A stretch of DNA of 55,992 nt from contig NZ_JAIDKI010000244.1 of NCBI RefSeq assembly GCF_029051885.1, forward strand, positions 1-55,992, written 5' to 3'. This document shows, in pieces, positions 28,894-39,305 of the stretch; position 1 is the first letter of the stretch, and each line of letters opens with the position of its first letter. The position numbers and the translations under genes were made by a program. The notes under the pieces are model-generated. The model saw only the letters and a list, made by a program, of their open reading frames with translations, had not been told where the DNA came from and ran no database searches. This DNA is from Muribaculum sp. GTDB lineage: Bacteria > Bacteroidota > Bacteroidia > Bacteroidales > Muribaculaceae.

Positions 28894-31665
28894 ATGGAAT
28901 ACAACCATAAAGAGATTGAATCTCGCTGGCAACAGTATTGGAAAGATAATAAGACATACAAGACTGAGATAGACCGCTCACGTCCGAAATACTATGTGCT
29001 CGACATGTTCCCCTATCCTTCCGGAGCGGGACTTCACGTAGGTCATCCCCTTGGCTATATAGCAAGCGACATATATTCCCGCTATAAGCGGCTCAACGGA
29101 TTCAATGTGCTTCATCCGATGGGCTACGACTCGTATGGTCTGCCTGCCGAGCAATATGCCATCCAGACCGGACAGCATCCGGAGAAGACTACTTTCGAAA
29201 ACATAGACCGCTATCGCAGTCAGCTCGATAAGATTGGATTCTGTTACGACTGGGACCGAGAGATACGTACCTGCGACCCCTCTTATTATAAGTGGACACA
29301 GTGGGCGTTTATGAAGATGTTTGAGCATTACTACGACCGTAATGCCGACAAGGCAATGCCTGTGGCTGATCTTATAGCACACTTCGAGAAGTCGGGCACA
29401 GAGGGTGTGAATGCCGCCTGTGGAAAGGATATGGAGTTTACCGCCGAGGAATGGAAAGGTATGTCGCCCAAGGAAAAGAGCGATACTCTGATGAATTACC
29501 GCATCGCTTTTCTTGCCGACACAATGGTAAACTGGTGTCCCAAGCTGGGTACGGTGCTTGCCAATGACGAGGTAAGCGAGGGTGTGTCGTTGCGTGGCGG
29601 ATATCCTGTGGAGCAGAAACTGATGTACCAGTGGTGTCTGCGCGTATCGGCTTATGCACAGCGTCTGCTCGACGGTCTTGACACAATAGACTGGACCGAT
29701 TCACTCAAGGAGACACAGCGCAACTGGATAGGACGCTCAGAGGGAGCTGAGATGCGCTTCCCTATATCCGGCAGCGATGTAGAGCTTGAGATATTCACTA
29801 CCCGCGCCGATACGGTATTCGGTGTGACATTTATGGTGCTTGCTCCTGAGAGTGTCTATGTAGATATGATAACCACTCCCGAGCAGCGTGCTGCTGTCGA
29901 TGCATATCTTGATGAAGTCAAGCATAAGACCGAGCGCGAACGTATGATAGACAAAAAGGTAAGCGGAGTATTCACCGGGGCATATGCAGTGAATCCTCTT
30001 ACCGGAAAGAATATACCCGTATGGGTGAGCGATTATGTGCTCGCAGGCTACGGTACAGGAGCTATCATGGCAGTGCCTGCCCACGACAGCCGCGACTATG
30101 CTTTCGCCCGTCATTTCAATCTTCCCGTCATACCTCTGATTGAGGGGGCCGACGTGTCGGAGGAGAGCTTTGACGCAAAATCAGGCAAGATGATAAACTC
30201 GGCAAGCGCTGAACTTGACCTGAATGGCATGGAAGTAAAAGACGCAATTGCCGCAACTAAGAAGTTTATCGAAGAGAAAGGTATAGGCAAGGTAAAAGTA
30301 AACTATCGCCTGCGCGACGCTATATTCAGCCGTCAGCGATATTGGGGAGAGCCGTTCCCGGTATATTATAAGGATGGTATACCTACCCTGCTTCCGGAAG
30401 AAAATCTGCCCCTCGAACTTCCCGAGGTAGATAAATTCCTGCCTACCGAGACTGGAGAGCCTCCTCTCGGACGTGCCAAGAACTGGAAGACCGGCGAGGG
30501 TTATCCTCTTGAACTGAATACTATGCCCGGTTTTGCCGGATCGAGCGCGTACTATCTGCGCTATATGGATCCTAAGAACGACAATGCTTTGGTAAGCGAG
30601 GAGGCTGACGGATACTGGCAGGATGTAGACCTTTACATCGGCGGTACGGAGCATGCTACCGGACATCTTATCTACAGCCGTTTCTGGAATAAATTCCTGT
30701 ATGACCTCGGTGTGGTATGCCGCGACGAGCCTTTCCGCAAACTTGTCAACCAGGGAATGATTCAAGGTCGAAGCAATTTTGTATATCGCATAAAGGATAC
30801 CAATACATTTGTGTCGGCAGGTCTGCGCAAGGAGTATGACACTACCCCGATTCATGTCGATGTGAATATAGTGAGCAACGATGTGCTCGATACAGAGAAG
30901 TTCCGCGCATGGCGTCCGGAATTCAAAGACGCTGAATTTGTCCTTGAAGATGGCAAGTATGTGTGTGGATATGCTGTAGAAAAGATGTCGAAATCTATGT
31001 TCAATGTCGTTAATCCCGACGATATTGTAGAGCGCTATGGTGCCGATACACTGCGTCTGTATGAAATGTTCCTCGGTCCGATTGAGGCAAGCAAGCCTTG
31101 GGATACAAACGGAATCGACGGTGTGAACCGATTCCTTAGAAAGCTCTGGAGCCTGTTCTACAAGGGTGACAACCTGCTTGTGAGCGATGAGCCTGCATCA
31201 AAGGAGGCTCTTAAGGCTGTGCATAAGCTAATCAAGAAAGTAACCGCCGATATAGAAACATTCAGCTATAATACATCGGTAGCGGCATTTATGATATGTG
31301 TGAATGAACTTACACAGCTCAAATGTCATAGCCGTGAGGCTCTTGAGCCTCTGGTTGTACTCATAGCTCCGTTTGCTCCTCATATAGCCGAAGAGTTATG
31401 GCATGCGCTCGGACATGATACTACAGTATGTGATGCCAAATGGCCTGTACACAACGAGGAATATCTTGTGGAGTCGACCGTCACTATGGCCGTGAGCTTC
31501 AACGGTAAGGCTCGTTACAATATCCAGGTGGCTGCCGACGCTCCGCGTGAGGAGATTGAAAAGACAGCTCTCGCTCATGAAGGTGCTGCCAAGTGGATTG
31601 AAGGCAAACAGATAAGGAAGATTATCGTGGTGCCCGGCAAGATTGTCAATATTGTGGTAGGCTGA
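28894..31665 (+). CDS. leuS: Leucyl-tRNA synthetase
   Basis: [83 protein letters not shown]. Confidence 0.97.
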   Translation: MEYNHKEIESRWQQYWKDNKTYKTEIDRSRPKYYVLDMFPYPSGAGLHVGHPLGYIASDIYSRYKRLNGFNVLHPMGYDSYGLPAEQYAIQTGQHPEKTTFENIDRYRSQLDKIGFCYDWDREIRTCDPSYYKWTQWAFMKMFEHYYDRNADKAMPVADLIAHFEKSGTEGVNAACGKDMEFTAEEWKGMSPKEKSDTLMNYRIAFLADTMVNWCPKLGTVLANDEVSEGVSLRGGYPVEQKLMYQWCLRVSAYAQRLLDGLDTIDWTDSLKETQRNWIGRSEGAEMRFPISGSDVELEIFTTRADTVFGVTFMVLAPESVYVDMITTPEQRAAVDAYLDEVKHKTERERMIDKKVSGVFTGAYAVNPLTGKNIPVWVSDYVLAGYGTGAIMAVPAHDSRDYAFARHFNLPVIPLIEGADVSEESFDAKSGKMINSASAELDLNGMEVKDAIAATKKFIEEKGIGKVKVNYRLRDAIFSRQRYWGEPFPVYYKDGIPTLLPEENLPLELPEVDKFLPTETGEPPLGRAKNWKTGEGYPLELNTMPGFAGSSAYYLRYMDPKNDNALVSEEADGYWQDVDLYIGGTEHATGHLIYSRFWNKFLYDLGVVCRDEPFRKLVNQGMIQGRSNFVYRIKDTNTFVSAGLRKEYDTTPIHVDVNIVSNDVLDTEKFRAWRPEFKDAEFVLEDGKYVCGYAVEKMSKSMFNVVNPDDIVERYGADTLRLYEMFLGPIEASKPWDTNGIDGVNRFLRKLWSLFYKGDNLLVSDEPASKEALKAVHKLIKKVTADIETFSYNTSVAAFMICVNELTQLKCHSREALEPLVVLIAPFAPHIAEELWHALGHDTTVCDAKWPVHNEEYLVESTVTMAVSFNGKARYNIQVAADAPREEIEKTALAHEGAAKWIEGKQIRKIIVVPGKIVNIVVG

Positions 31666-31692
31666 TATATAAGTTTTTAGCCTGTAGAAAAC

Positions 31693-31728
31693 AATGCGCC
31701 GTGTCAAAAAAAGTTGACACGGCGCATT
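31693..31728. terminator. Bidirectional terminator hairpin
   Basis: aatgcgccgtgtcaa-aaaaag-ttgacacggcgcatt, 15-bp perfect stem. Confidence 0.85.
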
Positions 31729-31752
31729 TGTTATAGAATGTAAGTGCTTGAA

Positions 31753-32415
31753 TTACATAATTATTTTGGTTGATTTTGAACCCTGACGCAGGATATACAC
31801 TTTACCTTTCTGGGGATTGGCAACTTCGATACCCTGAAGATTGAAATATCTGGCAGGCGCTGTTTCGTCGATTGCGATATTATCGATTGCAGATGTTTCA
31901 TCGCTGTATTCGATAGTCATGTAGGAAAAGCGCATGGGATTTGATTTCTTGGGAGTGAATGTGAGACCGAAATCAGATGTTGCTGAGCCGGTCCAGTAAG
32001 GAGTGGTGCCTTCAGTAACGCATTCACCGAAATTTTCAGGGTAATTGACTTCCAGATTCTGTGTATATCCGGCAGTAGTGCAAGCAAAGGTTATCTTTGT
32101 AATGGTGATACCTTCGTTAGGTGATATGTTGAGCAGAGTCTGCTTGGCCCACTGGAGATGAGGGGTCTGACCGGAGGGATTGATATAAGAAAATCCGGTG
32201 GTTTCTATATTCTTATAGAATGCAAACTTACATACTCCGGGCACTTCGAAGTCTTTGTTGTTGATGGAAGTGTCAGAGTTGCCTTCAGAAAACTCGACTT
32301 TAGAGGTAATATCTCCCTGATAATCATATCCGGCAAACACTACAACTACTTCGTCGGCTTTAGCCACACAAGTCATGGCAATTGCAAAAAATAATGAGAG
32401 TAAAGATTTCTTCAT
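31753..32415 (-). CDS. Secreted hypothetical protein with T9SS-like C-terminal tail
   Basis: Signal peptide MKKSLLSLFFAIAMTCVAKA; C-terminus RYFNLQGIEVANPQKGKVYILRQGSKSTKIIM. Confidence 0.65.
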   Translation of the reverse strand: MKKSLLSLFFAIAMTCVAKADEVVVVFAGYDYQGDITSKVEFSEGNSDTSINNKDFEVPGVCKFAFYKNIETTGFSYINPSGQTPHLQWAKQTLLNISPNEGITITKITFACTTAGYTQNLEVNYPENFGECVTEGTTPYWTGSATSDFGLTFTPKKSNPMRFSYMTIEYSDETSAIDNIAIDETAPARYFNLQGIEVANPQKGKVYILRQGSKSTKIIM

Positions 32416-32616
32416 AATTAAATTTAATGGTTAATTTTAGGTTATTGGTTGATGTAGATAAAAATAAATATATGTGTATAATAAAGACAGTTCAATATTA
32501 CGACATGCTAATAAGTAATGAGAAATTTTTTGTTTTTTGTTATAAATGAGGCCGCCTACATGATTTATGCTTTGAATGACAGCAATAAAAGGCTTTGATA
32601 TTTCGTTTATATCTGT

Positions 32617-33201
32617 ATGAAACAGATAGTGTTCGCTACAAATAATGCTCATAAACTTAAGGAGGTACGCGAGATACTTGGCGATACCGGTATCGTAGTG
32701 CTTTCTTTGGAAGAAATAGGTTGTAATGATGATATTCCTGAGACTGCGGATACGCTCGACGGTAATGCTTTAATCAAGGCTCAATGGGTGAAACAGCACT
32801 ATGGCTATGATTGTTTTGCCGATGATACCGGTCTTGAAGTAGACGCTCTTGGTGGTGCTCCCGGTGTGTATTCCGCACGTTATGCAGGTCCGGGGCATGA
32901 TTCTGCTGCCAATGTTGCTCTTCTTCTTGGCAATATGGAGGGAATGGAGGATAGAAAAGCCCGTTTTCGTACTGTAATAGCTCTTATAATAGGCAATGGA
33001 GAGCCCGTACTGTTCAATGGTATAGTGGAAGGATGCATAACTCATGAGCGTCATGGTGAAAGTGGCTTCGGATATGACCCTGTATTCCGGCCTGAAGGCG
33101 AGATGCGCACTTTTGCACAGATGTCCGACGGAGAGAAGAATGCAATCAGTCATCGTGGTCGGGCGGTAAAGAAACTGGTCGAGTATCTCTCGCAAAGGTG
33201 A
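32617..33201 (+). CDS. rdgB: RdgB/HAM1-type non-canonical purine NTP pyrophosphatase
   Basis: [18 protein letters not shown]...[25 protein letters not shown]...[12 protein letters not shown]. Confidence 0.95.
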   Translation: MKQIVFATNNAHKLKEVREILGDTGIVVLSLEEIGCNDDIPETADTLDGNALIKAQWVKQHYGYDCFADDTGLEVDALGGAPGVYSARYAGPGHDSAANVALLLGNMEGMEDRKARFRTVIALIIGNGEPVLFNGIVEGCITHERHGESGFGYDPVFRPEGEMRTFAQMSDGEKNAISHRGRAVKKLVEYLSQR

Positions 33202-33262
33202 TGTAGAATAAAAGAGTAGGGGACTCTCTGCTTTCTTGCAATTAATAAAGTAATCATAGTAT

Positions 33263-35710
33263 ATGTATAGATATTATCTGGTATTAGTATCTCTGATATC
33301 AATATTATGTGTGGATCTGTCGGCACAGCATGCTGTCGGTTCATGGGATTTGTACAGTAATTACGGCATTGACCGTGCTGATATTCTCGACACCAAGTCG
33401 AGGGTTTATTTCTGTGGTGGCGGTTCTTTGTTTCATTACGACAAGGATATGGACGAGATGTATTCCTATAATCTCGCTAATGGACTTTCGGATGTGAATG
33501 TGAGTGGTATCTATCGTAACTATGACAGAGATTATATCGTATGCGTATATGAAAACTGCAATATAGACCTGATATATGACAATGGCAATATTGTGAATCT
33601 AAGCGATATAAAGGATGCACAGTATGTTACTGACAAAAGTATTAACAGTGTATCTTTTGATGATGACGATATGTATGTCGCTACCGGTTTCGGCCTGGTA
33701 CGGTACGACACTAAGTCTGGTGCTGTAAAGGAATCAGGCATTTTCAGCTTTCCTGTATATGGAGTTACGGTGATGGGTGAAAATGTGGTTATAAGCACTG
33801 ATACAGGTCTTTATGGTATAAGCAAGACACAGCGAGTTAACGACTTTACAAGGTTTGTGAAATTGAGCGATTTGCAGTGTGCAGGCTTGTATGGAATGAA
33901 TGATGATTTCATTATTGCGCATCGTCCGTCGGCCAGTTGGGTTAATATATATAAGGTGGATTTCGAGAATAAAACGGTAGGAGGCAATTATCCGGGATTT
34001 GCAATGTATGATTTTGCGAGAATGCGAATGTTTGGAGATTGGTTTGCTATAATATCGAGATATTCATATGTATTATGTCGGTTTAATGAGGATAATTGGA
34101 TTGAATATAAGGCTATTGAGTTGCCTTCTAATCTGTATACATCTTTTATTTATGTGGGAGGAAATGGTTCTGGTAATGATAACGACTTATGGTATTTGAA
34201 TGATGACGGGTTAGGTCATCTGACATATACCACTAAGTATACTGATATTGATAATAATCAGAAATTATCAAACTATACGATTGACAAAGAGCCATCGTAT
34301 CCTTTTGGAACATCTGTGCACGGTGGTCCTACCAGGCTTGCAGTTTCAGATTTGGGAGTTTATACCACCTATAATGCCCAAAGCCGATATCCGTCTCATG
34401 ACAACTATAGTTATTTGATGAAGCTGAATCTGATAAGCAATGGTTTCGTTGAAGATATCACCCCCAAGAAAGGAGATTACACCCCTATAAATTCGTCAAG
34501 TGAAAATCTTTTGCGAACCGGTCATCATGTTGTTGTTGATCCTGAGGACCCTTCTATTGTATATGTGCCTACATGGTTTGAAGGCATATGGAAGTTTAAG
34601 GATGGCAAGCAGATAGCTAAGTATGACAAGACTAATGGTCCTTTTGGTACAGGATTTTCATGCTCGGTCGAAGACGTGGCTTTTGACAGCAATAATAATC
34701 TATGGGCGATTGCTCATGATTTTCCAAGATCACGCGAGATTGTAACTATTCTGCCTGCCAGTAAGAACAAAAGCAACAATGTTTCTTATACTGACTGGAT
34801 TACTCTTGATTTGCCTTATTTCGGCTCTCATGAAAGTCGAGATTCAAGAATCGTGCATTTCAAGCATTCAAAAAATAAGAATCTGGCAATGATAACCCAG
34901 ACATACGGTGACCAGAATGTACTTATATATGATACTAACGGTACATCGGCTGTGTCGGATGACAATTACTGGATGGTTAACAGATTTACTGATCAGGACG
35001 GGAAGACTTTCGGTCCGTATGCTGTACTCAGTATTGCTGAAGATAATAACGGTGATATATGGCTTGGGACCGGATGCGGAGTTGTGGTGATTCATAATTT
35101 GCGAAGCATGCTGTCTAATAAGGATAATACAATAGAGCGCATAAAGGTGCCTCGCAACGACGGCACTTCACTGGCTGATTACCTTCTTGATAATCAGGAG
35201 GTAACTTCAGTATCTGTAGATGCCGGAAATCGTAAGTGGCTGGCAACCACAACCTCCGGTGCATATTATGTAAGTGCTGACGGGCGTGAGATTCTTGAAA
35301 ATTTCACACGTTCCAACAGTATTATTCCGTCAAATGAAGTACATTCGATAGTATGTGAGCCTAATAGCAGCGATGTATATTTCGGTACTACCAACGGTCT
35401 GGCTGTATATCATAGTACAATTACTCCGGCTGCTGCTGATTTCAGCGATGTTTATGCATATCCCAATCCGGTAAGGCCGGATTACACAGGTTGGATTACA
35501 ATAAAGGGCCTGATGGATAACTCCCTTGTAAAGATTGCAGATTCTGCCGGCAATGTATTCCTTCAGACACGTTCGGAAGGTGGAATGGTCATGTGGGACG
35601 GATGCAATGGAGCAGGCGAACGTGTGCCTACCGGAGTGTATTACGTATATGCCTCTCAGAATCAGGAATCCAATAATGGTGCAGTAACAAAGATTCTTGT
35701 AGTAAAATAA
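33263..35710 (+). CDS. PorZ-like beta-propeller protein with T9SS-type C-terminal domain
   Basis: N-term AVGSWDLYSNYGIDRADILDTKSRVYFCGGGSLFHYD; propeller repeats; C-term AYPNPVRPDYTGWITIKGL...GVYYVYASQNQ. Confidence 0.75.
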   Translation: MYRYYLVLVSLISILCVDLSAQHAVGSWDLYSNYGIDRADILDTKSRVYFCGGGSLFHYDKDMDEMYSYNLANGLSDVNVSGIYRNYDRDYIVCVYENCNIDLIYDNGNIVNLSDIKDAQYVTDKSINSVSFDDDDMYVATGFGLVRYDTKSGAVKESGIFSFPVYGVTVMGENVVISTDTGLYGISKTQRVNDFTRFVKLSDLQCAGLYGMNDDFIIAHRPSASWVNIYKVDFENKTVGGNYPGFAMYDFARMRMFGDWFAIISRYSYVLCRFNEDNWIEYKAIELPSNLYTSFIYVGGNGSGNDNDLWYLNDDGLGHLTYTTKYTDIDNNQKLSNYTIDKEPSYPFGTSVHGGPTRLAVSDLGVYTTYNAQSRYPSHDNYSYLMKLNLISNGFVEDITPKKGDYTPINSSSENLLRTGHHVVVDPEDPSIVYVPTWFEGIWKFKDGKQIAKYDKTNGPFGTGFSCSVEDVAFDSNNNLWAIAHDFPRSREIVTILPASKNKSNNVSYTDWITLDLPYFGSHESRDSRIVHFKHSKNKNLAMITQTYGDQNVLIYDTNGTSAVSDDNYWMVNRFTDQDGKTFGPYAVLSIAEDNNGDIWLGTGCGVVVIHNLRSMLSNKDNTIERIKVPRNDGTSLADYLLDNQEVTSVSVDAGNRKWLATTTSGAYYVSADGREILENFTRSNSIIPSNEVHSIVCEPNSSDVYFGTTNGLAVYHSTITPAAADFSDVYAYPNPVRPDYTGWITIKGLMDNSLVKIADSAGNVFLQTRSEGGMVMWDGCNGAGERVPTGVYYVYASQNQESNNGAVTKILVVK

Positions 35711-35718
35711 TATATCGG

Positions 35719-35758
35719 ACGACACACATACCACACACGCCTGTGGTATGTGTGTCGT
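35719..35758. terminator. 17-bp perfect hairpin downstream of the PorZ-like gene
   Basis: acgacacacataccaca-cacgcc-tgtggtatgtgtgtcgt; no obvious T-tract. Confidence 0.65.
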
Positions 35759-35771
35759 TAATGTATATAAA

Positions 35772-36803
35772 ATGGTACAATCGCAAAGAATAAGATTTAT
35801 ATCATTCCTACAGATTGTAGGAGTAGTGCTTGTGATTCTTGGACATTCTTTGCATGAATATCCTGGCGATTTTCATCAGTTTTGGTTCTATCGAATGTTT
35901 CAGACGGTGAGAATGCCTCTGTTTGTATTTATTTCAGGCTATTTATTTATGATATCAATGGTCAAGAGGGATTATAACGTCTCCTTTGGCGATTTCATAA
36001 GAAATAAGTCACAGCGCCTGCTTGTACCTTATTTTGTACTGACCATAGTGACATTTGTACCCCGTGCATTGATGTCAGGATATGCGGATGATCCTGTGGA
36101 TTTAGATATCAGTTCATTCGTATCATCTATATTATTTTCTGATAGGCTTACTATAGTGTTTCTATGGTTTCTGCCAGTTGTTTTTGTGTTGCTATGTGTG
36201 TCATTCATAGGGTTAAAATTATTTAGGAATAGAATATCACTGTTTTTTCTGACTGGAGGAATTCTATCTATAGCAGGCTATTTATATGTCAATCAGTGGG
36301 CATGGACCTTCATGGGGATAGGCCGTACTGCCGAACTTGCAGTTTTCTTTATGTGTGGTATCGCATACGCACGATGGAAGTCGGATATTGACTTTTTATT
36401 TGGGCAATGGTGGTTCGGCGGTATATGCGCCACAATATGGCTTATATTGTTTTATACGGATAATTTATCGGGAGTGTATGGTCTTGTTTGCTCATTATCC
36501 GGGCTTGCAATGCTTATTACGTTGGCTATCACAGCTTGTGAATGGCAGTTGGGATGGCTACATCTTGAGGGATACAACTATATGATGTATCTGCTGTCGT
36601 GGTTTACATGTGTGCTATCCCAGCAGATACTCCATCATTTTACCGATTTTCCATGGTGGGTATATACTATAATCGCTTTATTAAGCAGTATATATATACC
36701 TTGGTCAATAGGTAAGATACTACACAGATACTCTCCATCAAGCCGGTTGGCAAGGTCGGTGCTTTGGCTTCTCGGCCATAATCCTAATAAAAACAGGATA
36801 TGA
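35772..36803 (+). CDS. Acyltransferase-3-family membrane protein
   Basis: ORF 35748-36803; the first ATG lies inside the hairpin, so 35772 is the likelier start. RIRFISFLQIVGVVLVILGHSLHEY plus multiple TM segments. Confidence 0.8.
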   Translation: MVQSQRIRFISFLQIVGVVLVILGHSLHEYPGDFHQFWFYRMFQTVRMPLFVFISGYLFMISMVKRDYNVSFGDFIRNKSQRLLVPYFVLTIVTFVPRALMSGYADDPVDLDISSFVSSILFSDRLTIVFLWFLPVVFVLLCVSFIGLKLFRNRISLFFLTGGILSIAGYLYVNQWAWTFMGIGRTAELAVFFMCGIAYARWKSDIDFLFGQWWFGGICATIWLILFYTDNLSGVYGLVCSLSGLAMLITLAITACEWQLGWLHLEGYNYMMYLLSWFTCVLSQQILHHFTDFPWWVYTIIALLSSIYIPWSIGKILHRYSPSSRLARSVLWLLGHNPNKNRI

Positions 36804-37837
36804 TTGATTCTTATATGGTTTCTGTTATTATTCCGGTATGGAATGTAGAGGAGTATCTGGATGCATGTCTGGAATCCGTTTCATTACAGACCTATAGCAA
36901 CCTGGAGGTGATAATGGTTGACGATGGTTCGACAGACGGTAGTACCGGGATATGTAGAGCATGGGAGAAGAAAGATAGCCGGTTTATTCTTGTAAGGAAG
37001 GAGAATGGAGGACCCTCTATAGCTCGTAATGTCGGATTGGACAATGCCAAGGGTGATTATATCGCATTTGTAGATAGTGATGATATATTACACGTTGAAT
37101 ATATACACACCTTAATAGATATCGTAAAAAGAAATGAAGGCTATTCTATAGCCGGGGTTGATTATATAAGATTTGGCGACTCTGATATAGTCACTACCTC
37201 ACGTAAATGGAATATGGCTGAATTTCATCACTATCTTCCCGGGGAGGCATTAAGAAAATTGCTTTACCAGAATGATTTTATATGCAGCGCTCCGTGGGGT
37301 AAATTGTTCAGTCGTGAAGTTATAGATGGTATAAAGTTTAAAGAGGGTATCCTTTATGAGGATCTTGATTGGATGGCAAGGGTGTTGGAGAGTATGCCTA
37401 AGGCGAAACGGGTAGGACTGTGTAATGCCCAGTTGTACTTTTATCGGAAGCGGAAAGGTAGTCTGATAGAGACATTTTCGAGACGCAGGCTTGATGTACT
37501 TGACATCACTCGTGACATCGAGCATAGAGCAGTCGCATCGTCAGACATGAAGCTGGTGAGTGCGGCTCGTGACCGCAGATTGAGTGCGAATTTCGACATA
37601 TATATGCAACTGTGGAAATATATCCGACACTGTAAGGCTGGAAGGGATACTGTACATAATTGTGGATACGATGCTGAATTGGCAGCATGCTGGGCTCAGA
37701 TAAAGCGGCTCAGAATAGCATCACTCATAAATTCTGATGTAAGAGGAAAAAATAAGTTTGGCATACTCCTGTCGTTTTTCGGGCCTAAAGTGTGTGGCTG
37801 TATCGGGTCAAGAATTATAGGCATCCTTAAAAAATAG
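36800..37837 (+). CDS. Glycosyltransferase family 2
   Basis: VSVIIPVWNVEEYLDACLESVSLQTYSNLEVIMVDDGSTDGS...FVDSDD; ATGA overlap with the upstream gene. Confidence 0.93.
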   Translation: MIDSYMVSVIIPVWNVEEYLDACLESVSLQTYSNLEVIMVDDGSTDGSTGICRAWEKKDSRFILVRKENGGPSIARNVGLDNAKGDYIAFVDSDDILHVEYIHTLIDIVKRNEGYSIAGVDYIRFGDSDIVTTSRKWNMAEFHHYLPGEALRKLLYQNDFICSAPWGKLFSREVIDGIKFKEGILYEDLDWMARVLESMPKAKRVGLCNAQLYFYRKRKGSLIETFSRRRLDVLDITRDIEHRAVASSDMKLVSAARDRRLSANFDIYMQLWKYIRHCKAGRDTVHNCGYDAELAACWAQIKRLRIASLINSDVRGKNKFGILLSFFGPKVCGCIGSRIIGILKK

Positions 37838-37847
37838 GGGATAAATT

Positions 37848-37878
37848 TTGTTGCGGGCGATACAATTCCTTATATTTG
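37848..37878 (+). promoter_or_regulatory. Bacteroidetes-type promoter
   Basis: TTG (37848-37850), 20-nt spacer, TATATTTG (37871-37878). Confidence 0.65.
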
Positions 37879-37883
37879 ATGTT

Positions 37884-38025
37884 TAATAAGGAGAAGACCC
37901 GTAGGCGGTGCTGCCTTCAATCGGCCGACTGCGCATGCTGAAGAGGTATGCCGCCATTTGCACCATGCGTCGCATGGTAGCTATATCGGGCTGTTAAGTA
38001 CTGAGAAATACTACTTTAAGCAGAC
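37884..38025 (+). ncRNA. Candidate structured leader RNA / ncRNA
   Basis: ~140-nt leader with potential helices cccgta/ta..tcggg, ggcgg/ccgcc, ccttca/tgaagagg and ccatgc-gtc-gcatgg; no known RNA class recognised. Confidence 0.4.
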
Positions 38026-38541
38026 ATGAGACTGAAATATACAGATGAGCAGGACAAGTGTTACGGCGTGACAGGCATGGCCGTAAGTCTTGTTGTATGG
38101 GATGCCGACGATATGTTGGCGCGCATTGATATGGATTCCGACGACAATATCGAATTCGTACCGGAGTATTATTTTTCAGGAAATCCGAGACTGTCGGCAA
38201 AGGTGGCATGGCAATACATTCTCAAGCATTATCAGGCTTCTATGGGTATGATGATAGGCAATGTGATGTGTCGCCACTATATGCAGCTGAATATGGCTCC
38301 GGACGCAGACACGCGCAATGCTCTGCTTGAATGTCTGGAGCAGGAGGGGGCTGACGCCTGTTCGCTTGAGAATGACGAGATACACCGCCTTTTCGAGCGT
38401 AGTTACTCATACCTCGACAGGGTGTTCTCCCATAGCGGTGTGCAGGGGATTGTGAGAAATTTTGCACGTGAGTTGCAGAATCAGCGCACTCTTACACGCG
38501 GTGATGTGTCAGAATTGCTTGCGTCATTGCGCAATCTATAG
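38026..38541 (+). CDS. Hypothetical protein
   Basis: 171-aa ORF with its own promoter; no recognised family. Confidence 0.7.
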   Translation: MRLKYTDEQDKCYGVTGMAVSLVVWDADDMLARIDMDSDDNIEFVPEYYFSGNPRLSAKVAWQYILKHYQASMGMMIGNVMCRHYMQLNMAPDADTRNALLECLEQEGADACSLENDEIHRLFERSYSYLDRVFSHSGVQGIVRNFARELQNQRTLTRGDVSELLASLRNL

Positions 38542-39189
38542 CATACCTTGCTCCACGAGCACGCATACACGCTCGATTATAGCGTCTTCCTCGCTTTTGT
38601 CGGGACGGAAATCGCTCTTGAGGTTTACCCCGAAAAAGCGTCCGAAAGTCTGCCAGAATCCGGCGCGGAAAGTCCCGAGGAAGGCTTTCAGTATAGAGTA
38701 GGACGACTGGTTGGTCTCCCGCGTGATGAGCTTCACCAGCATTTTACCCTGTGATTTTGTAAACTTCTTCAACTGAGGCTTATATTGGTTGAACACCTCT
38801 TTTTCCATCTGCTGAAGATGATGCTGTCGCTCTTCCTGCGATGGCAGTGTTTCCATATATTCGTAGGTCTCGAGTATGGTCTCTGCAATCATTTTGGCAT
38901 AGGGCAGAGTGCGCTTCACATCGCGTACGGTACGCCAGTAGAACTGTTCCTGTTTCTTGTTTTTAAACTTCAGAGGAGGATAATATGTGATATTGTTGAG
39001 TACAACCATTACGGCAGTATCTCCCTCCTCGTTGACGAAATGGTAGCGTCCGTGCACAAGAGGTATGCGGGCGTCTTTCAGCGTCGGTTCGTCGAGTATT
39101 CCGGCCACACCATCAGGTGTGCCGTCCTGCGCTGAGACGCAGACGGCACATGATAATATCATTATGATGGCGCAAAAGATATTCTTCAT
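38536..39189 (-). CDS. DUF4294-like secreted protein
   Basis: Signal peptide; YYPPLKFKNKKQEQFYWRTVRDVKRTLPYAKMIAETILETYEYMETLPSQEERQ. Confidence 0.75.
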   Translation of the reverse strand: MKNIFCAIIMILSCAVCVSAQDGTPDGVAGILDEPTLKDARIPLVHGRYHFVNEEGDTAVMVVLNNITYYPPLKFKNKKQEQFYWRTVRDVKRTLPYAKMIAETILETYEYMETLPSQEERQHHLQQMEKEVFNQYKPQLKKFTKSQGKMLVKLITRETNQSSYSILKAFLGTFRAGFWQTFGRFFGVNLKSDFRPDKSEEDAIIERVCVLVEQGML

Positions 39190-39305
39190 TCACACAAAAT
39201 GCTCGTTACGCAAAAAAAGTTCAATAAATCAGCAGAGTAGGGAGGAGATGATGAGCTAATGATATACCACAGGTCAGTCAAGTATACCCTGCCGCATCAA
39301 GCCGA

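Noticed and set aside
37961-38000. Resemblance of ggtagct...tgttaag to JUMPStart/ops
   Set aside because: Only short fragments match and the GGCGGTAGC ops core is absent in the right arrangement.
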